From Chaenocephalus aceratus (lineage: Eukaryota > Chordata > Actinopteri > Perciformes > Channichthyidae), in NCBI GenBank assembly GCA_023974075.1, contig CM043801.1, forward strand, positions 27,135,736 to 27,199,735: DNA of 64,000 nucleotides, in the 5' to 3' direction. The position numbers were made by a program, and so were the translations under genes. Below the pieces are notes generated by a model. It searched no databases. It saw only the letters and a program-made list of their open reading frames with translations, and was not told the DNA's origin. Position 1 is the first letter of the stretch. Each line of letters begins with the position of its first letter. Shown here piece after piece: positions 13,905 through 25,153 of this stretch.

Positions 13905-14721
13905 ATAATAACTAGAGATGTCCCGATTCCGATCACGTGATCGGGGATCGGAGCCGATCACGTGATTTTCAAAAAATCGGGGATCGGGAGAATTTTTTAT
14001 TTATTTTTTTATAAAATATCTTTTTTTTATTTAATGTTACAAAACAAAAATGACCATGTTCACGTCTTAAAGTCATCCTGAGGACTTAGTTTTGGTTTAA
14101 AATGACACAACATCATGTATGTGTTGCTTCGGTTGGGCTTGTTTTCAGACCTGGTTGCTTATTTCTCTGAAATCTGGCAACAGAGTGGGCGCAGTGTCTA
14201 ATAGTAGCAGTAAGCTAACGAGAGGCTACGTTCAGCTGGTGACTCGGGAGTCGGGACAGAGAAAATGTCAGGAGTTTGGAAGTATTATAAAATTGAAAGC
14301 GAAGGCAGTGTAACAGCCAGATGCAATGTTTGCAAGGCAGAGGTTCCGCGTGGTGGAAAGAACAGAGCTACGTTCAACACGACCAATCTAATACGCTACC
14401 TGAGAAACAAACACCAACAACAACACGGCGAGTACACAGCGGCCACTCAGGTAACGACACTGAAACAACCAACACTTTCAGAGACTTTTAAAAGGAAAGA
14501 GAAACTGCCCCAGAACAGTGAAAAGGCCAACACAATAACAGCCAAGATAGCTGAATTCATCGCGTTGGATGACCAGCCGTTATCTGTTACCTTTTTTTTC
14601 TCTTAATGCATTGCATAAAGATCGGATCGGGAAAAATCGGTATCGGCAGATTGTCAAAATCAAAATGATCGGAATCGGATCGGGAGCAAAAAAAGGTGAT
14701 CGGGACATCCCTAATAATAAC
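13905..14721 (+). mobile_element. hAT transposon, copy 1 (801 bp plus TSDs)
   Basis: The element occupies 13913-14713. It starts TAGAGATGTCCCGATTCC and ends GATCGGGACATCCCTA. Exact 8-bp target duplications ATAATAAC lie at 13905-13912 and 14714-14721. Subterminal regions are full of GATCGG/CCGATC and CACGTG repeats, typical transposase-binding arrays of hAT elements. It contains a 113-codon BED-finger ORF but no catalytic domain, so it is an internally deleted, non-autonomous copy. A near-identical copy lies in the opposite orientation at 23033-23840. Confidence 0.95.
14265..14606 (+). CDS. BED zinc-finger protein, N-terminal fragment of a hAT transposase
   Basis: Intact 113-codon frame inside the hAT copy. 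Residues 1-54 form a BED-type finger: aromatic W5 and Y7-Y8, C20-x2-C23 and H50-x3-H54. BED fingers are the DNA-binding N-terminus of many hAT (ZBED-like) transposases. Residues 55-107 are a polar linker, and the frame closes after LSVTFFFS where a full transposase would go on into the DDE catalytic and dimerisation regions. The product, if made, could bind element ends but could not cut DNA. The start is the first ATG before the finger, with A at -3. The second copy encodes the same protein except residue 65 (T here, A there). Expression is unknown. Confidence 0.75.
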   Translation: MSGVWKYYKIESEGSVTARCNVCKAEVPRGGKNRATFNTTNLIRYLRNKHQQQHGEYTAATQVTTLKQPTLSETFKRKEKLPQNSEKANTITAKIAEFIALDDQPLSVTFFFS

Positions 14722-17700
14722 CCCTGTTTACTTTTATGTTTCAATAATTAAAATCAGTGATGTAGCAGGCAGCATTTCCTAACTTATTAAACATTCATAC
14801 AGTAGCAGACATTAGAATAAAACATTAAACGGTACCGTCTGTGGTTTGTTTAGACTGAACAATAGTGGAACCAGACACATAATTAATGCCTACACAGGTG
14901 CAGTAACTGCTTGTTTTTAATGCGACACAATAGATTCACTGTATTCAGATGTGTCTTTACGGTTAAAAGTAAGAAGAAGAACAAAAGCTGCTTCACTTCT
15001 GTTTCCTCTCAATGACATGCACGTCTAGCCTCGGGTGCGTCTGCTGCACGGCACAGATCTCACCTGCTCTACAAAAGTATCAGTTCTGCCAGATAACCGG
15101 CCTGGACAGAGGCACTATTGTCCCAGAGTGAAACCAGAATACTACGCCTCACTAGAAGTTCCCTTAAATCTCTACTACTCAGACACGGTGGAGTTTATCA
15201 AAGCTAGGAGTGAGGGAGACAAGAAATGATCCTCCAGCTCCTATGGTCGACACCAAAAAGCAATATTTCCAACAATGGGAGCAGCAGAGGGAAGTCTGGG
15301 AAGGTCATCAGACGAATATAACAAGACGAAGCAGCAAGTCGGGCCCTAAAACGCAGAGTAGAGATTCTAGTATTACACAGGATCATAACATATATTTCAC
15401 GACTATAGACATCCATCTAATCCCAGAGAGTGGGCTGTAATGAAAAGGAACGGTATGTTTTTTGGAAAGTGATGGAAAAGAAATGATGACTGATGAGAAA
15501 AGCTGGCTTGTTAAATCCCTACACAACACAGAGGGAAAAGCACTTACTCAGGAGGATGCTGAAATGCACTGCAGGGGTGATATTTTATCATGATTCAGCT
15601 CCACTTTTGCAGGTGTGCAAGCACATTTAAATGCAGAACTGATGGAGCTGGACTTCACGTTTCCGACATGTATTATCTTTCAATCTCATTTTGTGGAGAA
15701 CTTGAATAACCCATTAACTCAGAAAAAGGCATATTGATATTTAATCAGGTTTATCCTGTACCCAAAGCGATCCGGGAGCCTCGCATTAAGGATTAAGGAC
15801 TTAGCCGTCAACATGCCCCTGAGATTAGTTTGATCTTTCACAGGTTCACTCATAGCCCAGTTAGAGCGGCTCTCGGCAGGTTTACCTCATATCTGTGGCT
15901 CTACTTTGGCAGCTTAGAAAAGAAACAATCAAAACTGAAAGGTAGAACAAAAAGTGAAGGTAAAAAAATGTAATCATCCCCTCTTCGGTACAACTACAGT
16001 CACAAACAGGGGGAGTTTGATTGATTCCGAGAGCGTTTAACATTTCATCTGGGAAATAAATCACCGCAGTTATTGCTTGTGGTTGGCTGCAGGGTGAAAC
16101 CGTGGGCATTATTTACAACCTCCCCACAGATGACAGTTAATAAACTGAGCGCGGGACGAGCAGCTTTTCTTTTATTCAGCAGGTCCTATCTGACTCCCAC
16201 AGAAGCCACAAGGCCATGACAGGTTCGCTGAGCAGAGGGCGGTCAGGTGCGCTTCCTGTGGGAACAACTGTCAGGTGCATTAGCAAGTCTCTAATTCAAT
16301 TTCCAAAAGGCCTTAATGTCCTCCCCTAACCCACAACTGAGAAAAGGGGTGGGCTAAATGGTCAATCTGTCCATTTTAATCGTTTAAATCTATCATTCGA
16401 TACCTTTGGGCATCTTTGATATCATTCGATACAGCTGCTTTTTAATACTTAGTCAGCTGTCATAAATTACTGCAAAAACCTCCCCTAACTCTTGCGACAC
16501 TCGTCTAGTTTTCCATCCTCACACTGTTTACATGCAGTCTACAATGATAACACAACAACAGATTTCACTCAAGATACACAAGAGAACATCTGCAGAACAA
16601 AATGCACCAAGGGTTTGTTTTTTTACTCATGATCCATTTTGAGTTTTTCTAGACTTGACAATCTTTTGCCATTTCTCGGTGTAAACAGCTGACCAGATGT
16701 TCTCGGCTTCCTAGCAACACAAACACTTCTTAAGTCAAGCACACTCTTCTAATAAAGATCCAGGACAACAGTCGTCCATCCCTGAAAACCATGTATCTCC
16801 CAGTTTGGTGATTTTGGGATAAGTCGATGGATTACATACTCCTTTGTGGGCTGAGAAAATTATCCTTCTTTTTAAGGCTTAGTAAAACAATCTTTCATAC
16901 GACTTTAGATTATCTCAGTCACTTAGCTTTGAGCAATTCTGTTTTTCTTTCTTAAGATTTGACATTTTGGAGACTGAAAGGCAATGGTATATTATGGCAC
17001 CTCATGTACTGTACCATTTTAATTGCTTTACATTTCAAGAAAACGAAATAAATGTTGTTTATATTTGTAATCTAGGTGGATTTACAGCTGACACACAGAC
17101 AGGTTTATTCAGCATGAGTAATCCTTTATTATACTCCCAGACAGGAAAATAATATATCTGATTTTCAAAGTATAAGTTGCCTTATCTCCATTAGGGCAAC
17201 ATTTCTTCACACCGAGTAGTTATTCATTAACAAATATTACTGTGTTTTTACAGATATGCATACAAATCTCAAACAGATATGGTGAACCCCCCAGTTAAAT
17301 GGACAGAGACTAAATTAAATCTGAATTTCCAGGTTCTGTAAGAAAAGCTCTTTCGAAATATAATTGACATTTGGTAAAAAAAGCTAATATCTAAATGTCT
17401 ATCCTTTGAAAAGAGACTTTCTCACAAAGAAACTCTGACATACTGGGTTTAATTTTGAGTTAACGGCTAAGCCAACTGCAAACTGGATGGCACAACAACA
17501 TGAACCCATTGTGCAAGCCTCCAGCTGCTCTTTCTTTAATTAATAAAAATATTAAGACATGTGTCACTTGTGTTTATCAAGATGTGGAAAAACTCCACAT
17601 ATCAAAGCATTTGGCAGAAAGAAGGTAAGAAGGAGTTTGACATCTTGTTCCCATTAAGTTTTGATTATTATAGATACTGCGTGCATAGAACATCTGTGTT

Positions 17701-19401
17701 AGCCCGTGGCCAAAAACAAAAAACAATAACAACAGCTAAAACTGTCAGACCATATGGTGGACCTCACATTTTCCTGTAAATGAAAATGAAAAGTAATTCA
17801 ACCAAATTGTACTGCATACCATAACTATCACCACAGCTGCTCATTTCTGATCTTCTCAAGTCTAACAAAGATTTTAAATCCTTATTTACTGTGAGAGACT
17901 TTCTGCAGCGTGAAATGTGCTCCATTTAGTTTGTTTAGAGGCCCAGAAATATTTAGGGACTCTGTCTTTTTGGCTCACAAACACTTTTGATTTGTTATGG
18001 TTTTCTGAAAACCAGCGCTGGCTGTGACTTGTTGGAGCGGACAGGAAAGATGCAACTTGCATGTGCGCTGCTGGCAACAAACACTCTGAGCTTATCTGCG
18101 TATAAGGAGGAACAACGGTGCAATGAGTGTGGACAATGATGATTCATGAGAATAGGAAGTTAGAGTCATTAGGGGGTAAAGTGATACTTCTGCTCACTTT
18201 CTCCACTGACAACTGGCCTTCATGGGGTCTGAGTGGCTCAAACTACATCTGGAATATACATATATTTACTTAAATTAGGTCGTGAATCTCACTTTAACAT
18301 TCCATTTTACCACTGAGAGATGCAGGATTATTTTTCAAATTTTCCAGACAAATCTCGCCACGGTCTAAAAGTGAGGTGTTCATTTCACAACTGAAACGTA
18401 AGCTCTAAAAGACAATGTAGGAAGAAAGCATTGGAGTAGCAGTCAAAACAATGGCATGTCATTCAAAATAATAAGATTTGTATGACCTTTACTTCAAGGC
18501 CAAAATAGAGCACTTATATAAGCGTAGCAAGAACCTGTTCCTGCTACTTCAGCACTTGTTTTCATACTTTCAGCAGCCTCACTCCACACTGCCCAGACTC
18601 TCTCTGCTTTATATCATCTTTGCAACTAGGACACAGTGGCTGTCTTCACATTTTGATCTAATTTCCTTCTAGGACCAGATGCAAACTGGGCTCATGCCCC
18701 AGTTTGATTTGTTATTTATTAAGAGCATGCTCAAAATGTAGGAATTAAAAAACACATTTGAGAACCAATGAGGCTACAGAGGGGAAAGCATATGAGAACA
18801 TATTTACAGGTTGTGTAATAGAGGAGGAATCAGTTATTAGTGTGTTTTTCAAGGTGACAGAATTGTTCTATTTGTATTCTATTTTTGCCCGTAAGTAGGC
18901 CAAAGTCATCATAAAGTGCTCACACTCCACTGCTCACCGTGATATCAAAGATATTACAAAAAAAGAGGAAACAAAGGGATTAGAACAGTAAGTAGGCTAC
19001 ACCAGTATATTGCACATCCCCTCCCTGAAGCATCATCATCATGGTTGTGGTGAACATTCGCGCACTTGGATCTCTTCATTTCACACGGGATGCGTATTTG
19101 CGCACTTTTGCACTAATTCGCCAACAAAAACACAACTTTCCTGAAAACCACTATGACTGATTCCTTATCAATAACAACCATCCTACGTTGACACTGAACA
19201 CTTTTTAGAGTCTCCGTGTAACTTTTACCAGGTCACAGGCTGAACAGCGAGACGGTCAGAAACTTTTCCTACTACGCTGGATCAAGTTTGTCTGCGGCTT
19301 TTGGAGCAGACTTCGCTGAGATTTATGGAAAGCTAAGACAAAAACGAAAGCTTAGCGTTACAACCCAGCCACGTAAATGTTGTAACAGCTCCCCGACATA
19401 C
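14722..19401. other. Intergenic or intron of the gene starting at 19477; no exon seen
   Basis: If the minus-strand first exon at 19402-19477 is real, this stretch lies within its first intron or contains later exons that I could not recognise. Open frames at 15035-15229, 15210-15440 and 15882-16109 show no family motif and no convincing splice pair. Confidence 0.4.
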
Positions 19402-19477
19402 CTTTCCTTTCCGCCAGAGCACAGCAGCCTAAGCAGACAGAGGTGAGAATGATCCACTTCACCAAACGGCTTGCCAT
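19402..19477 (-). CDS. Probable first coding exon with signal peptide, unidentified gene
   Basis: On the minus strand an ATG at 19477 in good Kozak context (A at -3, G at +4) opens 25 codons: MASRLVKWIILTSV, then a Cys-rich hydrophobic end (CLGCCALA) and ERK. The frame ends in G followed by a consensus donor GTATGT (19396-19401). The profile is that of a signal peptide: a positive residue before a hydrophobic core and a small-x-small cleavage region. The next exons would lie at lower coordinates and I could not recognise any, so the gene probably runs leftward, perhaps beyond the window. A perfect CRE lies about 200 bp upstream in the sense of transcription. I do not recognise the family. Confidence 0.5.
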
Positions 19478-19685
19478 CGTGTTTCTGAAGCTCCCGGTCA
19501 CAAGGTGTCATTCCATGCCAACAGCAGGCGATATTCCGCTTTATCAAAACTGAAAAATCTTTAGGTGTTTTTTATCCTTAAGTTAAAGACTTTTCATTCC
19601 CTGGGAAACTTTGACAGCTCCTCCTCCTCACAGATTATCTCCAGCAGTCCGGGCTCGTGCAGCGAGGACAAACTACTGGCAGCTC

Positions 19686-19693
19686 TGACGTCA
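19686..19693 (-). promoter_or_regulatory. CRE palindrome in probable promoter
   Basis: TGACGTCA, the full cAMP-response element bound by CREB/ATF proteins. It is about 210 bp upstream of the ATG at 19477 on the minus strand, in somewhat GC-richer sequence than the surroundings. One 8-bp match is weak alone; its placement next to a signal-peptide exon makes a promoter plausible. Confidence 0.4.
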
Positions 19694-22600
19694 GCAAGAG
19701 GGAGGATAGATGCGCCTCAGGTAGAGGCACAGTGGATGATTTCAGAAACTAGAAATGTGAACACTGGTATGGTGTAATCACTACTTTCGTGAATAGTCTG
19801 CTACAAGTACACATAATTAAAAGGTAAAGTGAGGACCAAACATGCCAAAAATCATTATGCTGTCATTTCCAAATTCTGTGGAGTGTATAGTGAATACAAT
19901 GGTCTACTTCCTTGAAAATATTCAACGTACATACAGTAAAAAAAAACACACTTTATCCAACTTTTAGCCCAAAAAAAAACCATACACCTATATATATTTT
20001 TGTTCTGACCTCTCACTGTTTTTGTTCTTTTTTCAATTCTGATTATCAGATTTTTCAGCCAATATATTATGTTATATAAAAACACAAACATTACAATTAT
20101 GACCAAGACAAGTACTGAGCGATTAAAATTAAATAAATGCATGATAATTATAAAAAATCTCTCTCGCGGACAAACAATGTATGGAGAGATCATAATTCTG
20201 TGTTAGGAACTTCCTATTACTTATCCGTCCATATATACTTACATATTGAACAGTACTATGACTTTGACACTACTTATTGTACCCAGAGTCAGTGAATACT
20301 AGCTTTAAGAACAAGAAAATGCCCTATAGGCTATCATGCAATTTGTTTAGGGAATCATATTTTAATTCGACTTGGCCTCTTTAGCATATGTATGAAATGT
20401 TGCACTAACAACAAATTCAGTAGGCCTCCTTCGCAGCAGACAATTTGATTTGTTATAACAGGAAAAGCAAGAGTTTAACTAATAACATTAATGGTGGCTC
20501 AGTAAGTGTCCCAGAAAGTCATTAAGCCTGAGTGGGAATGTACAATATCAGGATACTGGAAGAAGCAAATAGAGTGGAGTCATTTTTAATATTGTAATTC
20601 CACTTTTCCTGCTATGTGATGTTGACATATCACATAGCATACCTATTTGATCTTTCTCAAACAATGAAAGATGGTCGAGTCTATGTACCGTAAGGCCTGA
20701 AGAAACAACAACACATCTAAAATGAGGATGTGAGATGAAGCACTAGGAATGACACAGATGCTGAGTGTTATCCACAGACCTGGAGATGTAAGTACATTTT
20801 GCAGACACATATTTACTATTTGTTGGATTTGTACATACACAAATGAATCTAATGTAAGGGTTAATCAATCTATTTTAGGTGAAAACCTTATTATAGAAAG
20901 TTATTTTAAAAAAGGATGACTCATCTTGGACGTCAAAGCTGACGTCTGGATGTTTCATTAAATCTGACCCATAAAGGCAAAGCTCAAGACGCTAAAAATA
21001 ACCCTTTAACGTTTCTTTATTTGTTAATGTGCATATATGAAAGACAGCCCTCAGTATTAATGTCATGGAGTTGAATGGACCAAATGTCTAGACCGTTGAC
21101 AGAGTGTCCGTCTGATGTGAGTCGAGTCTAATTGGATGTGAAGCTGCTTAAATGTGTTTGTTGTTGTACACAGATCAGACTCTATGGGGACAGGAGTGAT
21201 AGAAATCATTTCTCACACTGGTGTTTATTTCATTACCGCGGCCTAATGGCTCAGTAAATCGTCTTTGGTTGTACTGTTGGAGGAAGGGGTTATTGTGTTG
21301 GGTGAAATTATGACCATTTTCCTCGAGGAGAAATTACTTAATGTGAGGCTAACGTTTCACAGGAGACGGTGCATAACGCTATTTTCAGTGAGATGTGGAT
21401 GTGATGCAACTGCCAGTTTAAATGGTCCAAGCACTGTCATTGGAAAACAGAAAAATAAACCCATGGCCTTTGTCATTTTGGTAAGTCAGGGGGAAATGAT
21501 AACTGAAGGAGCTCCATTGAATTACAAAGTTATTCCCTTCACAGGGTTATGCTTTTTCCAAGTCTCATAAAGAGGATCAAAAGAGGTCAAATATTGCAAT
21601 TTGACTGTTATTGAAAATCAAATGTGTGCTTTACTTTAGATTCATATATTTGAATCTAACAAATGGGTTGGAGCCAAGGTTCACCTCGTACTGAGCCACA
21701 ATGGAGACTTGTTAAACGGGAAAAAAAAGGTTAAGAAATCACCGTGGCTTCTCTATGACGGTGTATTTCTACACCGCTGTTCCACGTCTCAATTATGAAA
21801 TGTTCCACAGTTATAAAGAAAGACATCCGGTGTTTCATGTCACCATCCATCCAGAGCCTTACACCACAGATGTCTGTCATCCTTGCAGAAACACTAAACA
21901 AACACAGAATAATAGCCAGACCGCTGGGGATTCAAAAGAGAGAGAGTAAGATGAACAGAAGTGAGAGAAGAAGAAAGTGTGTGAAAGAACGAGAGGAGAG
22001 ATGACAGCTACTGGCTGGCAAAGTAAATACATGTCCCACCTTGCAATATTTTCACATTTTTCATCTCTTATGTGCATAATATACTGGTATTATGTATCTG
22101 AAGGGACATTTTAAATACATGTGAATCAATGCAGTTCATATTTGAGGTACAGGTAATGCTTAACAATAGGAGGATAATGTTTACACGAGGAGTCTTATTA
22201 AGTGGTGCGGTGAGGCAGAAAGGTTATGGGACTGTGATGTGGGGGGAGCAACTCCTTGTCCTAAAGGTCTAAAGTCTGATCTGCATGAAAGGGCCCAGAT
22301 GGACCAACAACATCTAAGTACATTTTTGGGAAAAACATTCACGGAGAAGCACCAACCCCCACTAACAACATGCTCATTTATGATTGTCTTGTACAGTAAA
22401 GATGAGCTGCAGAAGCTGGAAACATATGGGATCATATAGGATTTACTGTCACTCAGAGGCATACCATCTGCTGCATCAACCCAAGCAGACATCACACTAT
22501 GGGTTTCAGGAGATAATTATAAAATATGCAACAAAAAAAAAAAATTCTACTAAATGTTTTAACAATACAATCTATATGTATACGGCTCTTTTCATGCAGC

Positions 22601-23024
22601 AATTGATCATAAATGTTTTACAGTCCGGACAAAACAATACAAAGGAGAAAGCACAGGAGAAAACTATAATATAACTTTGTAATAAAATGAACCAGACTAC
22701 AAATACCTCATGTTAATATAAAGATTGTTGTAACTGTCTTCACTCTCTGTTGTTTATGTTGTTCCACGTTGTATTTTTGGTTCCTACCTTTTATGTGCAA
22801 CATTAATAGGGGCGGAACTAATCTGCGGTGTTTTGTGTTACACCTGTTTGTTTAATCTACGCAATTGATAGTCGCAACTGCAGAGCAACGCAGAATGTAA
22901 AGAAAATCTAAGGAAACTAAGGGGAAAATGCAGTTAAATATATCAGCCCCTCTAGATGACTAGCAGCCTACGAGGTACATGTTTGTGCTGGTTGTTTGTC
23001 TAAATGTGTGTGGTTGAGCTGCAG
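19694..23024. other. Intergenic, no gene seen
   Basis: No supported exon. A hairpin with an 11-bp perfect stem lies at 20610-20639 (TGCTATGTGAT, 8-base spacer, ATCACATAGCA). Short A runs occur near 19940-19980 and 22530. Confidence 0.4.
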
Positions 23025-23848
23025 GTTATATGTAGGGATGTCCCGATCACCTTTTTTTGCTCCCGATCCGATTCCGATCATTTGATTTTGACAATCTGCC
23101 GATACCGATTTTTCCCGATCCGATCTTTATGCAATGCATTAAGAGAAAAAAAAGGTAACAGATAACGGCTGGTCATCCAACGCGATGAATTCAGCTATCT
23201 TGGCTGTTATTGTGTTGGCCTTTTCACTGTTCTGGGGCAGTTTCTCTTTCCTTTTAAAAGTCTCTGAAAGTGTTGGTTGTTTCAGTGCCGTTACCTGAGT
23301 GGCCGCTGTGTACTCGCCGTGTTGTTGTTGGTGTTTGTTTCTCAGGTAGCGTATTAGATTGGTCGTGTTGAACGTAGCTCTGTTCTTTCCACCACGCGGA
23401 ACCTCTGCCTTGCAAACATTGCATCTGGCTGTTACACTGCCTTCGCTTTCAATTTTATAATACTTCCAAACTCCTGACATTTTCTCTGTCCCGACTCCCG
23501 AGTCACCAGCTGAACGTAGCCTCTCGTTAGCTTACTGCTACTATTAGACACTGCGCCCACTCTGTTGCCAGATTTCAGAGAAATAAGCAACCAGGTCTGA
23601 AAACAAGCCCAACAGAAGCAACACATACATGATGTTGTGTAATTTTAAACCAAAACTCATGATGACTTTAAGACATGAACATGGTCATTTTTGTTTTGTA
23701 ACATTAAATAAAATAATAAAAATATTTTATAAAAAAAAAAAAATTCCCGATCCCCGATTTTTTTCTCCCGATTCCGATCTTTTGAAAATCACGCGATCAG
23801 CTCCGATCCCCGATCACGTGATCGGATCGGGACATCTCTAGTTATATG
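23025..23848 (-). mobile_element. hAT transposon, copy 2 (808 bp plus TSDs)
   Basis: The element is 23033-23840, starting TAGGGATGTCCCGATC and ending GATCGGGACATCTCTA. Exact 8-bp target duplications GTTATATG lie at 23025-23032 and 23841-23848. It is the same family as 13913-14713 in reverse orientation, near-identical in the coding part with small differences in the A/T runs and ends. The different duplications prove independent insertions rather than one segmental duplication. The two copies form an inverted pair about 8.3 kb apart. Confidence 0.95.
23139..23480 (-). CDS. BED zinc-finger protein, second copy
   Basis: Intact 113-codon frame equivalent to that at 14265-14606, with a single residue difference (A65 instead of T65). 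The finger ligands C20, C23, H50 and H54 are all kept. It stops at the same point before the catalytic region. Such similarity fits two recent insertions of one family whose internally deleted form already had this ORF. Whether the ORF itself is under selection cannot be told from two copies. Confidence 0.75.
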   Translation of the reverse strand: MSGVWKYYKIESEGSVTARCNVCKAEVPRGGKNRATFNTTNLIRYLRNKHQQQHGEYTAATQVTALKQPTLSETFKRKEKLPQNSEKANTITAKIAEFIALDDQPLSVTFFFS

Positions 23849-25153
23849 TATGTATGCTATGCGCTAGCTTGTGCTACATGCTATTGTTAGCTTGTGCTAC
23901 ATGCTGTATAGGATATGTGTGCCGTTTATTGTTTTATTTAGCGGCATTAACAGTGATGACATGCATATATTCCATATTTATTTATTGTTTACCTTTTATA
24001 TATTTTTTGTCTTACAACCCAGTTCTCACGGGTTGGAATAGGTCCCACAAGAATAAACCCCGTATTTAATCAAGACCTCAGCCTCGTGTCATTTACTGGA
24101 GGGAGCTACAATTGTGCTTTATTTTTCAGTGTTGTTGTTTGTTTTGTTTATGCATTGCATTTAAAAAAGTGTTTAATTATGGCCCAAATAATACAAAATG
24201 TAAAAACACCTGGAAAAATAACAGACCATTAATGCAAATCTATCAAACTGTAGGTTAAGAGGAGTGATACTGCTGCCAAATATAATGAAATGAAATGGAA
24301 AAAAGGCATGTGTCATGGCTGCTTAATCTCTAAAAATGTGAGGTAAAATGTGGATTAGATGTGACTGAGTCCATGAAAGCTTTAATAATAGCTTTCTGTA
24401 TTGTGTTTACCAATATTGCAGAAAACCCTGAGGGGATTAGAACAAACTGTCAAGTACCAATTAATTAGGTTTAATTAGAGGAGCCTGTAAGAGTATCCCA
24501 CCATCTGCACCCCTAAAGGAAATGCTCTTTCATCTAAATGTATAGTGAAGGTAAATATATAAATGGATGAGTGGATTGTTGTTATGTGATAGTGAGCAAG
24601 TGTACACTTTGATGTATCTTCCTTGTAAGAACGATAAAACATGTGCATATATTTTTGCTCTGTTTCACCGTTTCCTGCGGAGGCCCCTGGTCTCTGGCTC
24701 AGAGCCATCTCCACTTGCCAGAGCATGTGGTCTCCATGACAGCCCATTGGGTTACACAGTAAACACCTCAGAGTAAATGAATGAACCTGTTTTAATCCAA
24801 TAGGAATCCCTTTCTCAACTTTTCAACCAGTCACATCCTGTTTCATAACATGGAACACCTTGTTCACAGTTATGAGTAATGTGAATGATTCCCTGAAGGT
24901 TTGTGTGTTTATGTTTCAAAGATCTTTCAGCAACATTTATATAAAAAAGGCATTTTGGTGGCATGCCATGTCTAAAAATAAAGATTAAACACCCTTTAAC
25001 ATGTTTACAAAATCCAACCAAAAGAAACAATAGGACGTACCAATGCATGCACCAATCATTATAACAGTCATATACAGTTATAAATGTCCTTTTTTAAATG
25101 ATATTTTGCAGGAAAACAGTGACAGCTTTGATATTTCATGCAACCCCAGGCCT
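23849..25153. other. Intergenic, no gene seen
   Basis: Near 23866-23905 the phrase AGCTTGTGCTACATGCT occurs twice in tandem-like spacing. Otherwise nothing recognisable. Confidence 0.4.

Noticed and set aside
15035..15440. Possible plus-strand coding exons (64 and 76 codons)
   Set aside because: They overlap in different frames, have no recognisable domain and no paired splice sites.
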